DNA from: Synechococcus sp. AG-686-F08 | GTDB taxonomy: Bacteria; Cyanobacteriota; Cyanobacteriia; PCC-6307; Cyanobiaceae | Direction: 5' to 3' | Assembly: GCA_003210315.1 (NCBI GenBank) | Contig: QCVQ01000007.1 | Location: 1-56,640, forward strand | Length of the DNA stretch: 56,640 nt | Shown: positions 45,474 to 56,494 of the stretch, piece after piece | Layout of the letters: every line of letters begins with the position of its first letter | Position numbering within the stretch: the stretch's first letter is position 1 | Program-made: the position numbers and the translations under genes | The notes under the pieces: model-generated | What the model was told of the DNA's origin: nothing | Seen by the model: the letters and a program-made list of their open reading frames with translations, nothing else | Database searches by the model: none

Positions 45474-46631
45474 ATGAAATTGGTCTGTTCCCAGGCAGAA
45501 CTCAACGCAGCTCTGCAGTTGGTTAGTCGGGCTGTTGCCTCACGTCCAACCCATCCGGTGTTGGCCAATGTGTTGCTCACCGCTGATGCCGGCACTGATC
45601 GGCTCAGCCTCACAGGTTTTGATCTGAATTTAGGAATTCAGACGTCACTGCCTGCTTCTGTCGAAAGCAGTGGTGCGATGACTCTGCCCGCCCGCTTGCT
45701 TGGTGAAATCGTCTCCAAGCTGTCCAGCGATTCCCCTGTGTCGTTGTCCAGTGATGCGGGCGCTGACCAGGTCGAGCTCACAAGCTCCAGCGGCAGCTAT
45801 CAGATGCGTGGAATGCCCGCTGACGATTTCCCCGAGCTCCCGCTCGTGGAGAACGGCACAGCCCTACGCGTGGATCCCGCATCCCTGCTGAAAGCCTTGC
45901 GTGCAACCTTGTTCGCAAGCAGTGGTGATGAAGCCAAACAGCTCCTCACAGGAGTGCATCTGCGCTTCAATCAGAAACGTTTGGAGGCCGCATCCACCGA
46001 CGGGCACCGGCTAGCGATGTTGACAGTTGAGGATGCCTTGCAGGCCGAAATCAGTGCTGACGAGTCTGAGCCTGATGAATTGGCCGTGACGCTGCCAGCA
46101 CGCTCTCTGCGGGAGGTAGAGCGATTAATGGCGAGCTGGAAAGGTGATGATCCGGTCAGCCTGTTTTGTGAGCGAGGTCAGGTCGTTGTACTCGCGGCCG
46201 ATCAGATGGTGACCAGCCGCACCCTGGAAGGGACCTATCCCAATTACCGCCAGTTGATTCCTGACGGTTTTAGCCGCACGATTGATCTCGATCGTCGAGG
46301 CTTTATTTCTGCTTTGGAACGGATCGCTGTCTTGGCTGATCAACACAACAACGTCGTCCGGATCGCGACAGAACCAGCTACTGGATTGGTTCAGATCAGT
46401 GCTGATGCCCAAGACGTGGGTAGTGGTTCTGAGTCTTTACCTGCCGAGATCAAGGGCGATGCCGTACAAATTGCTTTCAACGTTCGCTACGTGCTGGATG
46501 GCCTCAAGGCCATGGATTGTGATCGCGTCAGGTTGTCTTGCAATGCCCCAACGACCCCAGCGATCCTCACCCCTGCCAATGATGATCCAGGCCTCACCTA
46601 TCTGGTGATGCCTGTTCAGATCCGTTCCTGA
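45474..46631 (+). CDS. dnaN: DNA polymerase III beta subunit (sliding clamp)
   Basis: The 385-residue clamp has three repeated clamp domains (MKLVCSQAELNAALQLVSRAV first; LLTGVHLRFNQKRLEAASTDGHRLAM second; the third ending YLVMPVQIRS). It tethers the polymerase to DNA. It directly follows the putative origin and in marine Synechococcus is conventionally the first gene of the chromosome. dnaA is not in the window. The ATG has only a weak ribosome binding site. Confidence 0.97.
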   Translation: MKLVCSQAELNAALQLVSRAVASRPTHPVLANVLLTADAGTDRLSLTGFDLNLGIQTSLPASVESSGAMTLPARLLGEIVSKLSSDSPVSLSSDAGADQVELTSSSGSYQMRGMPADDFPELPLVENGTALRVDPASLLKALRATLFASSGDEAKQLLTGVHLRFNQKRLEAASTDGHRLAMLTVEDALQAEISADESEPDELAVTLPARSLREVERLMASWKGDDPVSLFCERGQVVVLAADQMVTSRTLEGTYPNYRQLIPDGFSRTIDLDRRGFISALERIAVLADQHNNVVRIATEPATGLVQISADAQDVGSGSESLPAEIKGDAVQIAFNVRYVLDGLKAMDCDRVRLSCNAPTTPAILTPANDDPGLTYLVMPVQIRS

Positions 46632-46647
46632 AACCGTTCACGACGTC

Positions 46648-47448
46648 TTGACTGTTCCGGACCAGCTCCTCTTGAGCGATCTGTTGCACCACAGGGTGCG
46701 CTGTGATCAGGGCCTTGATCATGGGCCAGGCGTCATGGCTTGGATGCACCCGCCTGTGCATCGTCTGCTCGGCTGGGTGAGTCGTCCGTCTGCATTGCGT
46801 TCAAGCCGAGATGTTTGGCGTCTTGATCAATGTCGTGGATTCGATGATCAGCAGGTCTTTGTCAAGGGGGATCCCGCAGAAGCCGATCAGATCACCTTGG
46901 ATCGGTTGCCAACCCTTATGGATGCCGACCTTCTCAACGCCGATGGAGAGCGGGTCGGCATCATTGCCGATTTAGCTTTTTTGCCAGCGAGCGGGCAAAT
47001 CAGTCATTACCTCGTGGCAAGGAGTGATCCTCGCCTGCCTGGAAGCAGTCGCTGGCGCCTGTTGCCAGATCGAATCGTTGACCAACAGCCGGGCCTGGTG
47101 TCGACGGCTATCCATGAACTCGATGATTTACCTCTCGCTAGGGCCAGTGTTCGTCAGGATTTTCTTCAGCGCTCAAGGCAGTGGAGGGAACAGCTGCAGC
47201 AGTTCGGAGATCGTGCTGGTGAGCGCTTGGAGGGTTGGTTAGAAGAACCGCCTTGGGACGACCATCCTGCGGCCTCTGAGGTTGCCTCTCCCTATCCGCC
47301 AGCAGCATCTCCTGCGGAAGACCCACTAGAGGACTGGGATGATTCCGATTGGCCCGATCAACCCAGGGGTGAACGTGGCCGTTCCGTTCGAAAGGATCCG
47401 ACGGATCGAAATGATTGGCCCGATCACGAGGAAGATCCTTGGGTCTGA
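46648..47448 (+). CDS. PRC-barrel domain protein, unknown function
   Basis: A 266-residue protein. The first ~150 residues contain two PRC-barrel-like parts (LLLSDLLHHRVRC, then LMDADLLNADGERVGIIADLAFLPASGQISHYLVAR), a fold of RNA- or complex-binding proteins such as RimM and of reaction-centre subunits. The C-terminal ~80 residues are disordered, rich in Asp, Pro, Trp and Arg. The start is TTG, 16 bp after the dnaN stop, so it is probably co-transcribed with dnaN. Confidence 0.72.
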   Translation: MTVPDQLLLSDLLHHRVRCDQGLDHGPGVMAWMHPPVHRLLGWVSRPSALRSSRDVWRLDQCRGFDDQQVFVKGDPAEADQITLDRLPTLMDADLLNADGERVGIIADLAFLPASGQISHYLVARSDPRLPGSSRWRLLPDRIVDQQPGLVSTAIHELDDLPLARASVRQDFLQRSRQWREQLQQFGDRAGERLEGWLEEPPWDDHPAASEVASPYPPAASPAEDPLEDWDDSDWPDQPRGERGRSVRKDPTDRNDWPDHEEDPWV

Positions 47449-47484
47449 TCGTCGGCAACACTGGGTACAGATGAGTCATCGGTT

Positions 47485-49818
47485 GTGACCCAGTCCTCTC
47501 ATGCGGTTGCGGCATTTGATCTTGGGGCAGCTCTGCGCCAGGAAGGGCTCACCAAAACGGATTACAGCGAAATTCAGCGTCGGCTTGGACGGGATCCCAA
47601 CCGCGCTGAGTTGGGCATGTTTGGTGTGATGTGGTCGGAGCATTGCTGTTACCGCAATTCCAGACCCCTGTTGAGTGGTTTCCCAACAGAAGGCCCACGC
47701 ATCCTTGTGGGCCCTGGAGAGAACGCTGGCGTGGTGGATCTGGGTGAAGGTCACCGTTTGGCGTTCAAAGTTGAAAGCCATAACCACCCCTCGGCTGTTG
47801 AGCCGTTTCAGGGAGCTGCCACGGGGGTTGGTGGCATCCTGCGTGACATTTTCACGATGGGCGCTCGGCCGATTGCGTTGCTGAATGCCCTGCGTTTTGG
47901 ACCACTGGACGAACCAGCCACCCGTGGATTGGTGGAAGGGGTTGTTGCTGGTATTGCCCATTACGGCAATTGCGTTGGCGTGCCCACCGTGGGTGGAGAG
48001 GTGGCATTCGATCCTTCCTATCAAGGCAATCCCCTGGTGAATGCCATGGCCTTGGGCCTGATGGAAACGGATGACATCGTCCGTTCGGGAGCCGCAGGGG
48101 TCGGTAATCCGGTGGTGTATGTCGGGAGCACCACGGGCAGAGATGGCATGGGAGGTGCCAGTTTTGCGAGCGCTGAGCTCAGTGCGGATTCACTGGATGA
48201 TCGCCCTGCGGTGCAGGTGGGAGATCCCTTTCTCGAGAAGGGATTGATTGAGGCTTGCCTGGAAGCCTTTCAAAGCGGTGATGTTGTCGCGGCCCAGGAT
48301 ATGGGTGCTGCGGGTCTGACCTGTAGTTGTTCGGAGATGGCCGCTAAGGGAGATGTGGGCGTCGAGTTGGACCTCGATCGAGTGCCCGCGCGCGAAAAAG
48401 GCATGACCGCCTACGAATTCCTGCTTTCGGAATCGCAAGAGCGCATGTTGTTTGTGGTGCGTTCTGGTCGGGAGGAGCAGCTGATGCAGCGTTTCCGGCG
48501 TTGGGGGCTGCAGGCAGCGGTTGTTGGTCGCGTTTTGGAGGAGCCTGTGGTGAGGGTGTTGCAACACGGGGCTGTGGCGGCAGAAGTTCCCGCCAGGGCT
48601 TTGGCAGAGGACACACCGATCAACAAGCACGAGCTGCTTTCTGAGCCCCCAGATGACATCCAGACGCACTGGTCCTGGTGTGAATCCGATCTTCCTAGTC
48701 CTGGCAGCGATCGCGATTGGAATGCGGATCTGCTGCGTTTGCTGGATGACCCCACGATTGCCAGCAAACGTTGGATTTATCGCCAATACGACCAGCAGGT
48801 GTTGGCTAATACGGTGATTCGAGCCGGTGGTGCTGATGCTGCAGTGGTTCGTCTGCGTCCTCAACAGGGAGATGCATCGCTGCAAACATCTCAGCGTGGC
48901 GTTGCGGCCACGTTGGATTGTCCCAATCGTTGGGTTGCGCTTGACCCAGAGCGGGGAGCGATCGCAGCGGTGGCTGAGGCTGCCCGCAATCTCAGCTGTG
49001 TTGGAGCCCAGCCGATCGCGGTGACCGACAACCTGAATTTCCCATCCCCGGAAACCCCTAAGGGGTATTGGCAGTTGGCGATGGCATGTCGCGGTCTATC
49101 CCATGCCTGTCGCACCTTGGGCACCCCTGTCACCGGTGGCAACGTCTCCCTCTACAACGAAACGAGGGCAGATGATGGCAGTCTTCAGCCCATTCACCCC
49201 ACGCCTGTGGTGGGCATGGTGGGACTGGTGGAAGATCTCAACCGCTGCGGAGGTTTGGCATGGCGTCAACCTGGCGATCTTGTGGTGCTGCTTGGTGTTT
49301 CCACCGATGAGGAGGGGAATGAAAGTGTTGGCTTAGCGGGCAGTAGCTATCAGGGAGTTGTTCACGGGTTGCTCACTGGCCGTCCCCCGAGCGTGGATCT
49401 GGAATTGGAGGGTCAAGTTCAGGCTTTGGTCCGTCAGGCGTTTGCCCAGGGCGTGTTGGCTTCAGCCCATGACAGCAGTGATGGTGGTCTAGCAGTAGCG
49501 CTTGCAGAAAGTGCCCTGGCCTCTGGCCTTGGTGTTGATCTCAAGCTGCCCCATGGGTCTGCTCGCTTGGATCGTGTTTTGTTTGCTGAAGGCGGTGCAC
49601 GCATCGTCGTTTCAGTTCGTGCAGAACAGCGCAGTGCTTGGCACGCTTTGGTGGCCTCCCAAGAGCATCAAAGCGTTCCTGTCACAGAGATTGGAACCGT
49701 TGCCGACCATGGTTGTTTCCGGTTAGCGGTGGGCAATCATCCAGTGCTTGATCTTGCTGTTGAGAGCCTGCGAGAGCAATACGAACAAGCCGTTCCCCGT
49801 CGCCTTGGAGCGGTTTGA
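47485..49818 (+). CDS. purL: Phosphoribosylformylglycinamidine synthase II
   Basis: The 777-residue small-type PurL uses ATP, FGAR and ammonia (from PurQ) to make FGAM. Motifs: [18 protein letters not shown], the ATP-site [25 protein letters not shown], and [18 protein letters not shown] start. Its stop TGA overlaps the purF ATG (TGATG), coupling two purine genes. G greatly exceeds C on this strand, as expected right of the origin. Confidence 0.97.
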   Translation: MTQSSHAVAAFDLGAALRQEGLTKTDYSEIQRRLGRDPNRAELGMFGVMWSEHCCYRNSRPLLSGFPTEGPRILVGPGENAGVVDLGEGHRLAFKVESHNHPSAVEPFQGAATGVGGILRDIFTMGARPIALLNALRFGPLDEPATRGLVEGVVAGIAHYGNCVGVPTVGGEVAFDPSYQGNPLVNAMALGLMETDDIVRSGAAGVGNPVVYVGSTTGRDGMGGASFASAELSADSLDDRPAVQVGDPFLEKGLIEACLEAFQSGDVVAAQDMGAAGLTCSCSEMAAKGDVGVELDLDRVPAREKGMTAYEFLLSESQERMLFVVRSGREEQLMQRFRRWGLQAAVVGRVLEEPVVRVLQHGAVAAEVPARALAEDTPINKHELLSEPPDDIQTHWSWCESDLPSPGSDRDWNADLLRLLDDPTIASKRWIYRQYDQQVLANTVIRAGGADAAVVRLRPQQGDASLQTSQRGVAATLDCPNRWVALDPERGAIAAVAEAARNLSCVGAQPIAVTDNLNFPSPETPKGYWQLAMACRGLSHACRTLGTPVTGGNVSLYNETRADDGSLQPIHPTPVVGMVGLVEDLNRCGGLAWRQPGDLVVLLGVSTDEEGNESVGLAGSSYQGVVHGLLTGRPPSVDLELEGQVQALVRQAFAQGVLASAHDSSDGGLAVALAESALASGLGVDLKLPHGSARLDRVLFAEGGARIVVSVRAEQRSAWHALVASQEHQSVPVTEIGTVADHGCFRLAVGNHPVLDLAVESLREQYEQAVPRRLGAV

Positions 49819-51323
49819 TGCAGAATCTTCAAACCCATCCGAAGTCGAGGCGGCCGGTGCATCAGCTCGAGATAGAGCGTCCCGATCGCATGGAAGAAGC
49901 CTGCGGTGTTTTCGCTGTTCAGGCCCTGGAACAGCCGGTGGCGAACCTGGTGTATTTCGGTCTTTATGCCCTGCAGCATCGGGGTCAGGAATCCGCTGGA
50001 ATTGCTGTTTTCAACGAAGGAAAGGTCAGGCTCCACAAGGACATGGGCTTGGTGAGCCAGGTGTTTGATCAGGATGTGCTCGAGCGCATGCCTGGTGGTT
50101 TAGCCGTGGGCCATAACCGTTATTCCACCACCGGGAGTAGCAAGGTTTGTAATGCCCAGCCCGTGGTCTTGATGACCCGTCTCGGCCCCTTTGCGTTGGC
50201 GCATAACGGCAATCTTGTGAATGCAGCAGAGCTGCGAGCTCAGGTGGACGACGGTGAAGTGGAGTTCACCTCCACGACGGATTCAGAGTTGATCGCTTAC
50301 GCGGTTCAGCAGGCTGTGGATGGGGGTTTGGATTGGACAGAGGGGATCAAAGCGGCCGCGGCCCAGTGCCAGGGGGCTTTCAGTTTGGTGATTGGAACCT
50401 CCGATGCCCTGTACGGCTTGCGTGATGGTTATGGCATTAGACCGCTGGTGTATGGCTACATCGGTGATCAGGATCTTGGGCACTGGGTACTGAGTAGTGA
50501 AACCTGTGGGCTCGACATCATTGGCTCTCCGTTCGTTGCTGATGTTGAACCTGGCGAATTAGTGGTGTTTCGTTGCGGGGATCCCACACCAGAGCGTCAT
50601 CGCTGGATTGAACCCACCACCCGCATGTGCGTGTTTGAAATGATCTATTTCGCTCGCCCTGACAGTCGTTTCTTTGGAGAATCCTTATATAGCTATCGGC
50701 AGCGCATCGGCCAGATCCTGGCCCGTGAATCCGCGGTTGAGGCGGATCTTGTGATTGGTGTTCCTGATTCCGGAATTCCAGCTGCAATCGGTTATTCCCA
50801 GAGCAGTGGCATTCCCTATGCCGATGGACTGATCAAAAACCGCTATGTCGGCCGAACCTTCATCCAGCCGACTCAGGCGATGCGTGAGGCTGGGATTCGC
50901 GTGAAGCTCAATCCACTTCCGGATGTTTTAAACGGCAAAAGAGTTCTGGTGATTGATGACTCGATCGTTCGTGGAACCACCAGTAAAAAATTGGTTCAGG
51001 CTCTTCGTGATGCAGGTGCCATTGAGGTGCACATGCGTATTAGTTCACCACCGGTCACCCATCCTTGCTTCTACGGCATCGACACCGATACACAGGATCA
51101 ATTGATTGCTGCTCGACTCACGCTGCAAGAGATTGAGGAGCATCTCAAGGTGGATTCCCTGGCTTATCTCAGCAAGGAAGGGATGGTGGAAGCTGCGCAT
51201 GCGCAGTCAGAACATTTCTGTACAGCTTGCTTCGATGGGAACTACCCCGTTCCGATGGACGCCTCTATCAAGGCGAGCAAATTGATGCTTGAACCAGCCG
51301 GGGTGGCGGCAACGCATCTCTGA
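49818..51323 (+). CDS. purF: Amidophosphoribosyltransferase
   Basis: The 501-residue enzyme starts purine synthesis from PRPP and glutamine. A 28-residue propeptide precedes the N-terminal nucleophile Cys29 (EEACGVFAVQ), so self-cleavage is expected. The glutaminase domain is followed by the phosphoribosyltransferase with the PRPP loop VLVIDDSIVRGTTS. Cys residues in HPCFYG and HFCTACF match the iron-sulfur type of the enzyme. ATG 49818 overlaps purL's stop. Its stop codon abuts that of the convergent topoisomerase gene without any gap. Confidence 0.97.
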   Translation: MQNLQTHPKSRRPVHQLEIERPDRMEEACGVFAVQALEQPVANLVYFGLYALQHRGQESAGIAVFNEGKVRLHKDMGLVSQVFDQDVLERMPGGLAVGHNRYSTTGSSKVCNAQPVVLMTRLGPFALAHNGNLVNAAELRAQVDDGEVEFTSTTDSELIAYAVQQAVDGGLDWTEGIKAAAAQCQGAFSLVIGTSDALYGLRDGYGIRPLVYGYIGDQDLGHWVLSSETCGLDIIGSPFVADVEPGELVVFRCGDPTPERHRWIEPTTRMCVFEMIYFARPDSRFFGESLYSYRQRIGQILARESAVEADLVIGVPDSGIPAAIGYSQSSGIPYADGLIKNRYVGRTFIQPTQAMREAGIRVKLNPLPDVLNGKRVLVIDDSIVRGTTSKKLVQALRDAGAIEVHMRISSPPVTHPCFYGIDTDTQDQLIAARLTLQEIEEHLKVDSLAYLSKEGMVEAAHAQSEHFCTACFDGNYPVPMDASIKASKLMLEPAGVAATHL

Positions 51324-53786
51324 TCAGCCGATTAAGGGCACCAATCGCAGGATGGACTCGTTGTCTTTGAGCATGAGCTGATCCTGATCATTCACTTTCA
51401 GTCGTCCGTGACGACCGGTTGATGTCACCACACCAATGAGTGAATCGGCGAGGCAAGCTGCTGCAATCCGGTCGCTTCCAGGGGTGGATTCGGACTTCAT
51501 CTCCCAGCTGATTTCCCCGAGATCGCCCCGCTTACAGGATCGGATCGTGGTGAGGTCCAACCAGTGCAGACGGCCTGTTTGGCTCGCTAGCAGGATGGTT
51601 GTAGGTCGTTCAGCGTGCCCTGCGATTGCGGTGACCAGCTGTTCGCCAGGGAGCAGACGCATGGTGATCGGTCCTTGGGCCAACTTGCCCATCACAGGCA
51701 GATTGGTTTCCCCTGCTTGTAAACGCAGAATTCTGCCGATATCGCTGATGACGGCCACATCAGCTCCGTCTTGACAGATCAAGGCTGCTTTTAGGTTCAC
51801 GCCTTCTTTCAGTTTTAAAACGGTGGCGGCGCGCCCTGACAATTCCTGGATGTCTTTGAGCGGAAGCCGTTTGAAGCGTCCATCACTGGTCAACAGGCCA
51901 AGGGATTTCGTCTCATTGGCGGCGAGATCCTCCGGATTGGGTAAAGGCAATAACGACACCACCTCATCGCCCTCAAGGGCTGTGGGTAGGAATCGCTCCA
52001 GGGTTCCTTGCTGCTGTCCCGCAAATTCCCAGCGCACAAGCGCGACACGACCGCTCACTGTCACAGCCAAGAGACGTGGCGGCGGCTGGATGGGAAGGCT
52101 GATCAGGGCTGGAGATGGTTCATCTCCCATGGGCACTGGATCGTTGAGATGGAGGCGTCCCAGCAGCTGAGGACTGACAATTTTCACCTGACCATCGTCT
52201 TGAATCAGCAGTCTTGAATCGCCAGGAAGGGCATCCAGGGCCTGGCGTCTCTGTAGTTCGGCATTGGGCCTTTGACTGGCGGCCCGCTCGGCAAGCAAGT
52301 GGTCGCCCCCTTCGACAAGCCTGGTGCGTCTTGGCGTTGCAAAGCGTTTTTTGAGTTGGCGCAGTTCCTGGATCAGGGCATCAAGCAATTGGTCGCGGTT
52401 TTCCAGCAGCAGGGTGAGTCGCTGTCTTTCTGTCCGAAGATCGTCTGCCTCCTTACGCAGGCTTTCCTGTTCCAGACCTGTGAGCCTGCGCAGTGGCATG
52501 GCCAGCACAGCATCTGCCTGCCGTTCGCTGAGGTCGAAATGCACCATCAAGCTGGCCCTTGCCTTGGCCGCATCTCTGGCCTCCTGGATCATGGCAATCA
52601 CTTGTTGCAGTGATGCGAGGGCGGTGGTCAGGCCCTCCACGACTTCAAGCCGATCTTCCGTTTTGCGCAGCGCATGGTTGGTACGCCGAATGATCGTGAG
52701 CTCTCTGTAATCCAGGAAGGTTTGGAGGAGCTGCAACAGGGTGAGTTGCTGGGGTCTGCCATCGACCAGGGCCAGCAGGATTGCGCCGAAGTTGCTTTGG
52801 AGTGACGTGCGCCGTTGCAAGTCGGTCAGCACCGTTTCTGGATCGGCATCACGGCGGAGCTCCACCACCACGCGCATCCCTTCGCGGTCGCTTTCATCAC
52901 GGATATCGGCAATGCCACCAATTTTTCCGTCGTTGACATATTCAGCCAGTTTTTCGATCCAGCCGGCCTTACTGAGTTGGTAAGGGAGCTCGGTCACGAT
53001 CACAGCGTTACGCCGATGCTTTCCTTTGCCGGGATGCACTTCCTCAACATGGGCTACGCCACGCATGGGAATGCTGCCTCGGCCTCGTAAATACGTTTCG
53101 CGGACGCCGCTTCCAAGCAGCACTTCTCCACCCGTAGGGAAATCGGGACCAGGGATCAGCTTTAGGACGTCGTCTTCGCTTAGATCGGGGTTTTGAACCA
53201 GTGCAATCAGACCATCCACCACCTCGCCGAGGTTGTGGGGAGGGATGCTGGTGGCCATGCCAACAGCGATGCCCGAGCAGCCATTCAGAAGTAAAAACGG
53301 AAGCTGGGCGGGAAGAACGGTGGGCTCTTGTTGGGAGCCATCAAAGTTGGAGGCAAAATCGACGGTGTCGTCGCCGATTTCATCGAGTAATCCCTCGTGG
53401 GAGATCCGGGCTAGCCGCGTTTCGGTGTATCGCATGGCTGCTGGTGGATCGTCATCCACCGAGCCAAAGTTGCCGTGACCATCCAGTAACGGGTGACGGC
53501 TGGAAAAGGTTTGGACCAAACGCACCAGCGCGTCATAAACGGCTTGATCACCATGGGGGTGGTACTTACCAAGCACGTCCCCTACGACACGGGCACATTT
53601 CCGATAGGGACGATCTGGGGTGAGCCCCAGTTCGTGCATCGCAAATAAAATTCTGCGTTGGACAGGTTTCAGTCCATCACGCACATCCGGGAGCGCTCGG
53701 CCCACGATCACGCTCATCGCGTATTCGAGGTATGAGCGCTGCATCTCGTGGTGCAGGGCGATCGATTGAACGCGCTCCTCGGCCAT
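51324..53786 (-). CDS. parC: Type II topoisomerase subunit A (ParC/GyrA family)
   Basis: The 820-residue subunit has the breakage-reunion domain with the active-site Tyr120 ([10 protein letters not shown]), the quinolone-region segment [15 protein letters not shown] and a C-terminal beta-pinwheel. I see no GyrA box (Q-R-R-G-G-K-G type) in the C-terminal domain; the closest position reads [12 protein letters not shown]. That favours a topoisomerase IV-type (decatenating) subunit over gyrase. GyrA is therefore presumably elsewhere. The partner B subunit is not in the window. Origin-proximal in marine Synechococcus. Confidence 0.88.
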   Translation of the reverse strand: MAEERVQSIALHHEMQRSYLEYAMSVIVGRALPDVRDGLKPVQRRILFAMHELGLTPDRPYRKCARVVGDVLGKYHPHGDQAVYDALVRLVQTFSSRHPLLDGHGNFGSVDDDPPAAMRYTETRLARISHEGLLDEIGDDTVDFASNFDGSQQEPTVLPAQLPFLLLNGCSGIAVGMATSIPPHNLGEVVDGLIALVQNPDLSEDDVLKLIPGPDFPTGGEVLLGSGVRETYLRGRGSIPMRGVAHVEEVHPGKGKHRRNAVIVTELPYQLSKAGWIEKLAEYVNDGKIGGIADIRDESDREGMRVVVELRRDADPETVLTDLQRRTSLQSNFGAILLALVDGRPQQLTLLQLLQTFLDYRELTIIRRTNHALRKTEDRLEVVEGLTTALASLQQVIAMIQEARDAAKARASLMVHFDLSERQADAVLAMPLRRLTGLEQESLRKEADDLRTERQRLTLLLENRDQLLDALIQELRQLKKRFATPRRTRLVEGGDHLLAERAASQRPNAELQRRQALDALPGDSRLLIQDDGQVKIVSPQLLGRLHLNDPVPMGDEPSPALISLPIQPPPRLLAVTVSGRVALVRWEFAGQQQGTLERFLPTALEGDEVVSLLPLPNPEDLAANETKSLGLLTSDGRFKRLPLKDIQELSGRAATVLKLKEGVNLKAALICQDGADVAVISDIGRILRLQAGETNLPVMGKLAQGPITMRLLPGEQLVTAIAGHAERPTTILLASQTGRLHWLDLTTIRSCKRGDLGEISWEMKSESTPGSDRIAAACLADSLIGVVTSTGRHGRLKVNDQDQLMLKDNESILRLVPLIG

Positions 53787-53855
53787 CCTGCAGGGAAATA
53801 AGAGGGCAGTCGAGTGTCAGCCTACAGATCTTCTCCTGCTTGACCAGGTTTTTGG

Positions 53856-54755
53856 CTAATTAGCGCTTTTCGGATCTGCATTCGCCTCAGCACGTTCGAC
53901 GGCGTTTTGAAGGCTGGGGTTGTTGAAAAGTTCAGCTGTAGCTCTGCGTAATTTCAGGCCCCATAGTTGCTTTTTTTGATGGCCAGGTAAAACGTAATTC
54001 GGAGATTCGGCGAGGGCTTGTTGAGCGAGCTTCAATGATTCCTGATCTCCAGGACTCACTTTGTTTAACGCCGCAGCTAGGGCCAACATTGGTTCTGGAT
54101 TGGCATTGATCGCTAAGACGGAACGCCAGCGACGAATGGCCTCTTTGGTATTCCCCATTTCGAACAACACCAGGCTTTGATTATTTAGGGCTTCCCAGAA
54201 ACTGGGCTTAATCGCCGTTGCTCGCTCAAAAGCCTTGAGGGCTTGCTTTTGATCGGATTGCATCACCCTGGCGTTGCCAAGGTCGAAATAGGCCGTTGCG
54301 TTTGTTGGATCGAGTTTGAGACCTCGATCCAACAACGGGATGGCGTCGTCTGGACGGTTGTCACGCAGAGCTAAGGATGCTTCTGCGAACCAAAGCCCTG
54401 CGTTGGTTGGGTTGAGTGATTTCGCACGGGCCAGGGATCCCGCTGCGTCATCGAGTTGTTCGCTCCGTAGTTGCGCTTCAGCCAGCACGGACCAGAGCCG
54501 TTCATCGTTGGGTTGTAGTCGTACAGCTAGAGCGGCTAAGCGGGCGGCTTCTTTGGGTTGTCCAAGCCTTAGCAATTGCGCTGCAGTCCGACCGATGCCG
54601 ATTCCAGCTCCTTCTAATTCTTGTGTGCTGGGTGTGAAGACATAGGGAATGAAGGCTTTGGCGGGTTCAGCGCTGCACAGACCGATCGCGCTCATCAGGG
54701 CCGCTGACACCCAAGCTTTGTTGAACGATTGGCTTGAACGCCGATGGGATCCCAT
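53856..54755 (-). CDS. Secreted TPR repeat protein
   Basis: A 299-residue protein with a signal sequence (residues about 1-34, ending EPAKA) and five or more tetratricopeptide repeats (for example AAWL-type DDAAGSLARAKSLNPTNAGLW, DDAIPLLDRGLKLDPTNATAYF, KQALKAFERATAIKPSFWEA). TPRs mediate protein contacts, so it is probably a periplasmic or thylakoid-lumen assembly factor; the partner is unknown. ATG 54755 overlaps the queG stop (TGATG); GTG 54758 is an alternative. A 10-bp palindrome GCTAATTAGC spans its stop codon. Confidence 0.85.
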   Translation of the reverse strand: MGSHRRSSQSFNKAWVSAALMSAIGLCSAEPAKAFIPYVFTPSTQELEGAGIGIGRTAAQLLRLGQPKEAARLAALAVRLQPNDERLWSVLAEAQLRSEQLDDAAGSLARAKSLNPTNAGLWFAEASLALRDNRPDDAIPLLDRGLKLDPTNATAYFDLGNARVMQSDQKQALKAFERATAIKPSFWEALNNQSLVLFEMGNTKEAIRRWRSVLAINANPEPMLALAAALNKVSPGDQESLKLAQQALAESPNYVLPGHQKKQLWGLKLRRATAELFNNPSLQNAVERAEANADPKSAN

Positions 54756-55732
54756 CACCGAATCTCAGATGAAGACACAGTAGGTGGATCTACTGACTTT
54801 GCTGAGGCGGCATTGCGGCGCCACATCCAAGGTTTGATGCGTCTGAGTGCGGATCCGCGCAATTTCTGATCCCAGGTCGTCGGATCCCATTGCTCAACCT
54901 GCGCAGCGCTTAGATCCAAAATCCAGGGACGGGGCTGGACCTCTGGATCTTCACTCGATGGGAGCTCCGTCTGATTGAACGGACAGACGTCCTGGCAGAT
55001 ATCACAGCCTGCGACCCATGGACCCATCCCAGCCTTAATTAGGTCTGGAAGCTGTTCATCCCGATTCTCAATGGTGTGATACGCGATGCATCGCCGTGAA
55101 TCAACGACAAAGGGCTCCCGGATGGCGTCGGTGGGGCAGGCGTCCATGCACGCTCTGCAACGGCCGCAACGAGGCTGGGCCGGCTGATCAGCAACTAATT
55201 CTTCTGTGCTGAGCAGGTGGCCGATCACCATCCAAGACCCCCGTTGTGGATGAATCACGTTGCTGTGTTTGCCAATCCATCCCAAACCAGCCTCTTCCGC
55301 CCATGCCTTATCGAGTAAGGGTTCGGCATCCACGCAAACTCGCCAGCGCGATTCGGGCCTTTGTGTTTCAAGCCAGCGGCCAACGCGGCGCAGCCTTTGG
55401 TTGACAACGCGGTGGTAGTCACGGCCCCATGCGTAGCGAGCGATGGCAAGGCTGTTCGGTTGGCGCGAGTCGGAGACGTAGTAATTCAACCCAACGGCAA
55501 GCAAGCTTCGAGCTCCATCCAGAAGCGTTCTCGCATCGAGCCTTCGTGGAGCAGCCATCCAGCCCATCTCCGCTTGAAAACCAGCGTCAAGCCAGCGCTG
55601 TAATGCTGCTGTCCGCATCTGCAGCCTGGAACTTCCCGGTAGACAGGCGATACCTACAGGGTCGAATCCTTCCAGGCGGGCGCGTTCCTTGAGAGCCGCA
55701 CTGAGTTGGGGTTGTCCAGCGGAGGACGTCAC
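54755..55732 (-). CDS. queG: Epoxyqueuosine reductase
   Basis: The 325-residue cobalamin-dependent enzyme reduces epoxyqueuosine to queuosine in tRNA anticodons. Two [4Fe-4S] motifs are present: CGRCRACMDACPTDAI and CDICQDVCPFNQ. The N-terminal B12-binding part includes RYAWGRDYHRVVNQRL and the conserved EAGLGWIGKHSNVI. GTG start. The stop overlaps the start of the TPR gene. It is divergent from the HpsJ-like gene. Confidence 0.94.
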   Translation of the reverse strand: MTSSAGQPQLSAALKERARLEGFDPVGIACLPGSSRLQMRTAALQRWLDAGFQAEMGWMAAPRRLDARTLLDGARSLLAVGLNYYVSDSRQPNSLAIARYAWGRDYHRVVNQRLRRVGRWLETQRPESRWRVCVDAEPLLDKAWAEEAGLGWIGKHSNVIHPQRGSWMVIGHLLSTEELVADQPAQPRCGRCRACMDACPTDAIREPFVVDSRRCIAYHTIENRDEQLPDLIKAGMGPWVAGCDICQDVCPFNQTELPSSEDPEVQPRPWILDLSAAQVEQWDPTTWDQKLRGSALRRIKPWMWRRNAASAKSVDPPTVSSSEIR

Positions 55733-55773
55733 GGAAGTGGGCCGTAAAATTAAATGCCTTTAAGCATCGTGAC

Positions 55774-56436
55774 GTGTCCGCATCCCCATCGGGTTCTCAA
55801 TCCTTACGTCTGTCGTTTGTTCTGAGATGGTTGGGCATCACCCTTGTTGTGCTGCTGGCATTGCAAATGGCCGTGCTGCTGAGTGCAGCCGATTGGGCCG
55901 ATGGAGTCTTTAAGCAACTGTTAATTGAGCGGTTAGTCAATCAAGCCCCTATGGGACTGATCGGGCTTTTGCTCATGCTTTTGGGTTCGCGCCTTGACCA
56001 ACCGGAGACAGCAAGACCTCCAATTCGTTGGTTTGTTTGCGTGATTTCTGCGCTGTTGGCGATTTTGATGATCGTGGTTGTTCCTGTTTCGATCTCAGGC
56101 AATCAGAACCTCTCTGGTGAAACGGATCAAACGCTTGAGCAGCAAAAGGGTCAGTTGGAGATGGCTCGTCAGCAATCGGCTAACCCCGAGAACGTGAAAA
56201 TGCTGGGTAACCAGCTCACTCAGGCAGGACAGTTGCCAGCTGATGCCAGTGATGAAGACAAGGTCAAAGCTGCTCAGGCTTTCATCGACAAGCAGCTGGC
56301 GCAGATGGAACAGCAGATCAAGCAGGGAGAGCGTCAGCGCAACCTGGCTGTAAATCAGCGTCGCTTCGGCGGGACTTTGAGTGCGGTGATTCTTGCTGTT
56401 GCTTTCGTGCTCTTGGCTCTGGCGGCCGTGATCTAA
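55774..56436 (+). CDS. HpsJ-like membrane protein
   Basis: A 220-residue protein with hydrophobic helices at about residues 18-38, 62-80 and 86-104 and a last one at the C-terminus (residues 199-219), separated by a Gln/Glu-rich charged region (EQQKGQLEMARQQ, IDKQLAQMEQQIKQGERQR) that may be coiled coil. The layout resembles the cyanobacterial HpsJ family, named from hormogonium polysaccharide genes, but a role here is unknown. The start is GTG, 41 bp from queG's start. Followed by the DUF502 gene after 58 bp. Confidence 0.7.
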   Translation: MSASPSGSQSLRLSFVLRWLGITLVVLLALQMAVLLSAADWADGVFKQLLIERLVNQAPMGLIGLLLMLLGSRLDQPETARPPIRWFVCVISALLAILMIVVVPVSISGNQNLSGETDQTLEQQKGQLEMARQQSANPENVKMLGNQLTQAGQLPADASDEDKVKAAQAFIDKQLAQMEQQIKQGERQRNLAVNQRRFGGTLSAVILAVAFVLLALAAVI

Positions 56437-56494
56437 TCGATCTGCTGGTTAGGTTGGTGAGATCACGTCAGCCTTAGGCCACAGGCGTTCCTTG

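Noticed and set aside
48190-48885. 231-codon open frame antisense to purL
   Set aside because: Shadow of purL in a G-rich strand.
53855-53864. Palindrome GCTAATTAGC at the TPR gene stop as a terminator
   Set aside because: No T-run follows on the minus strand and the stem is weak.
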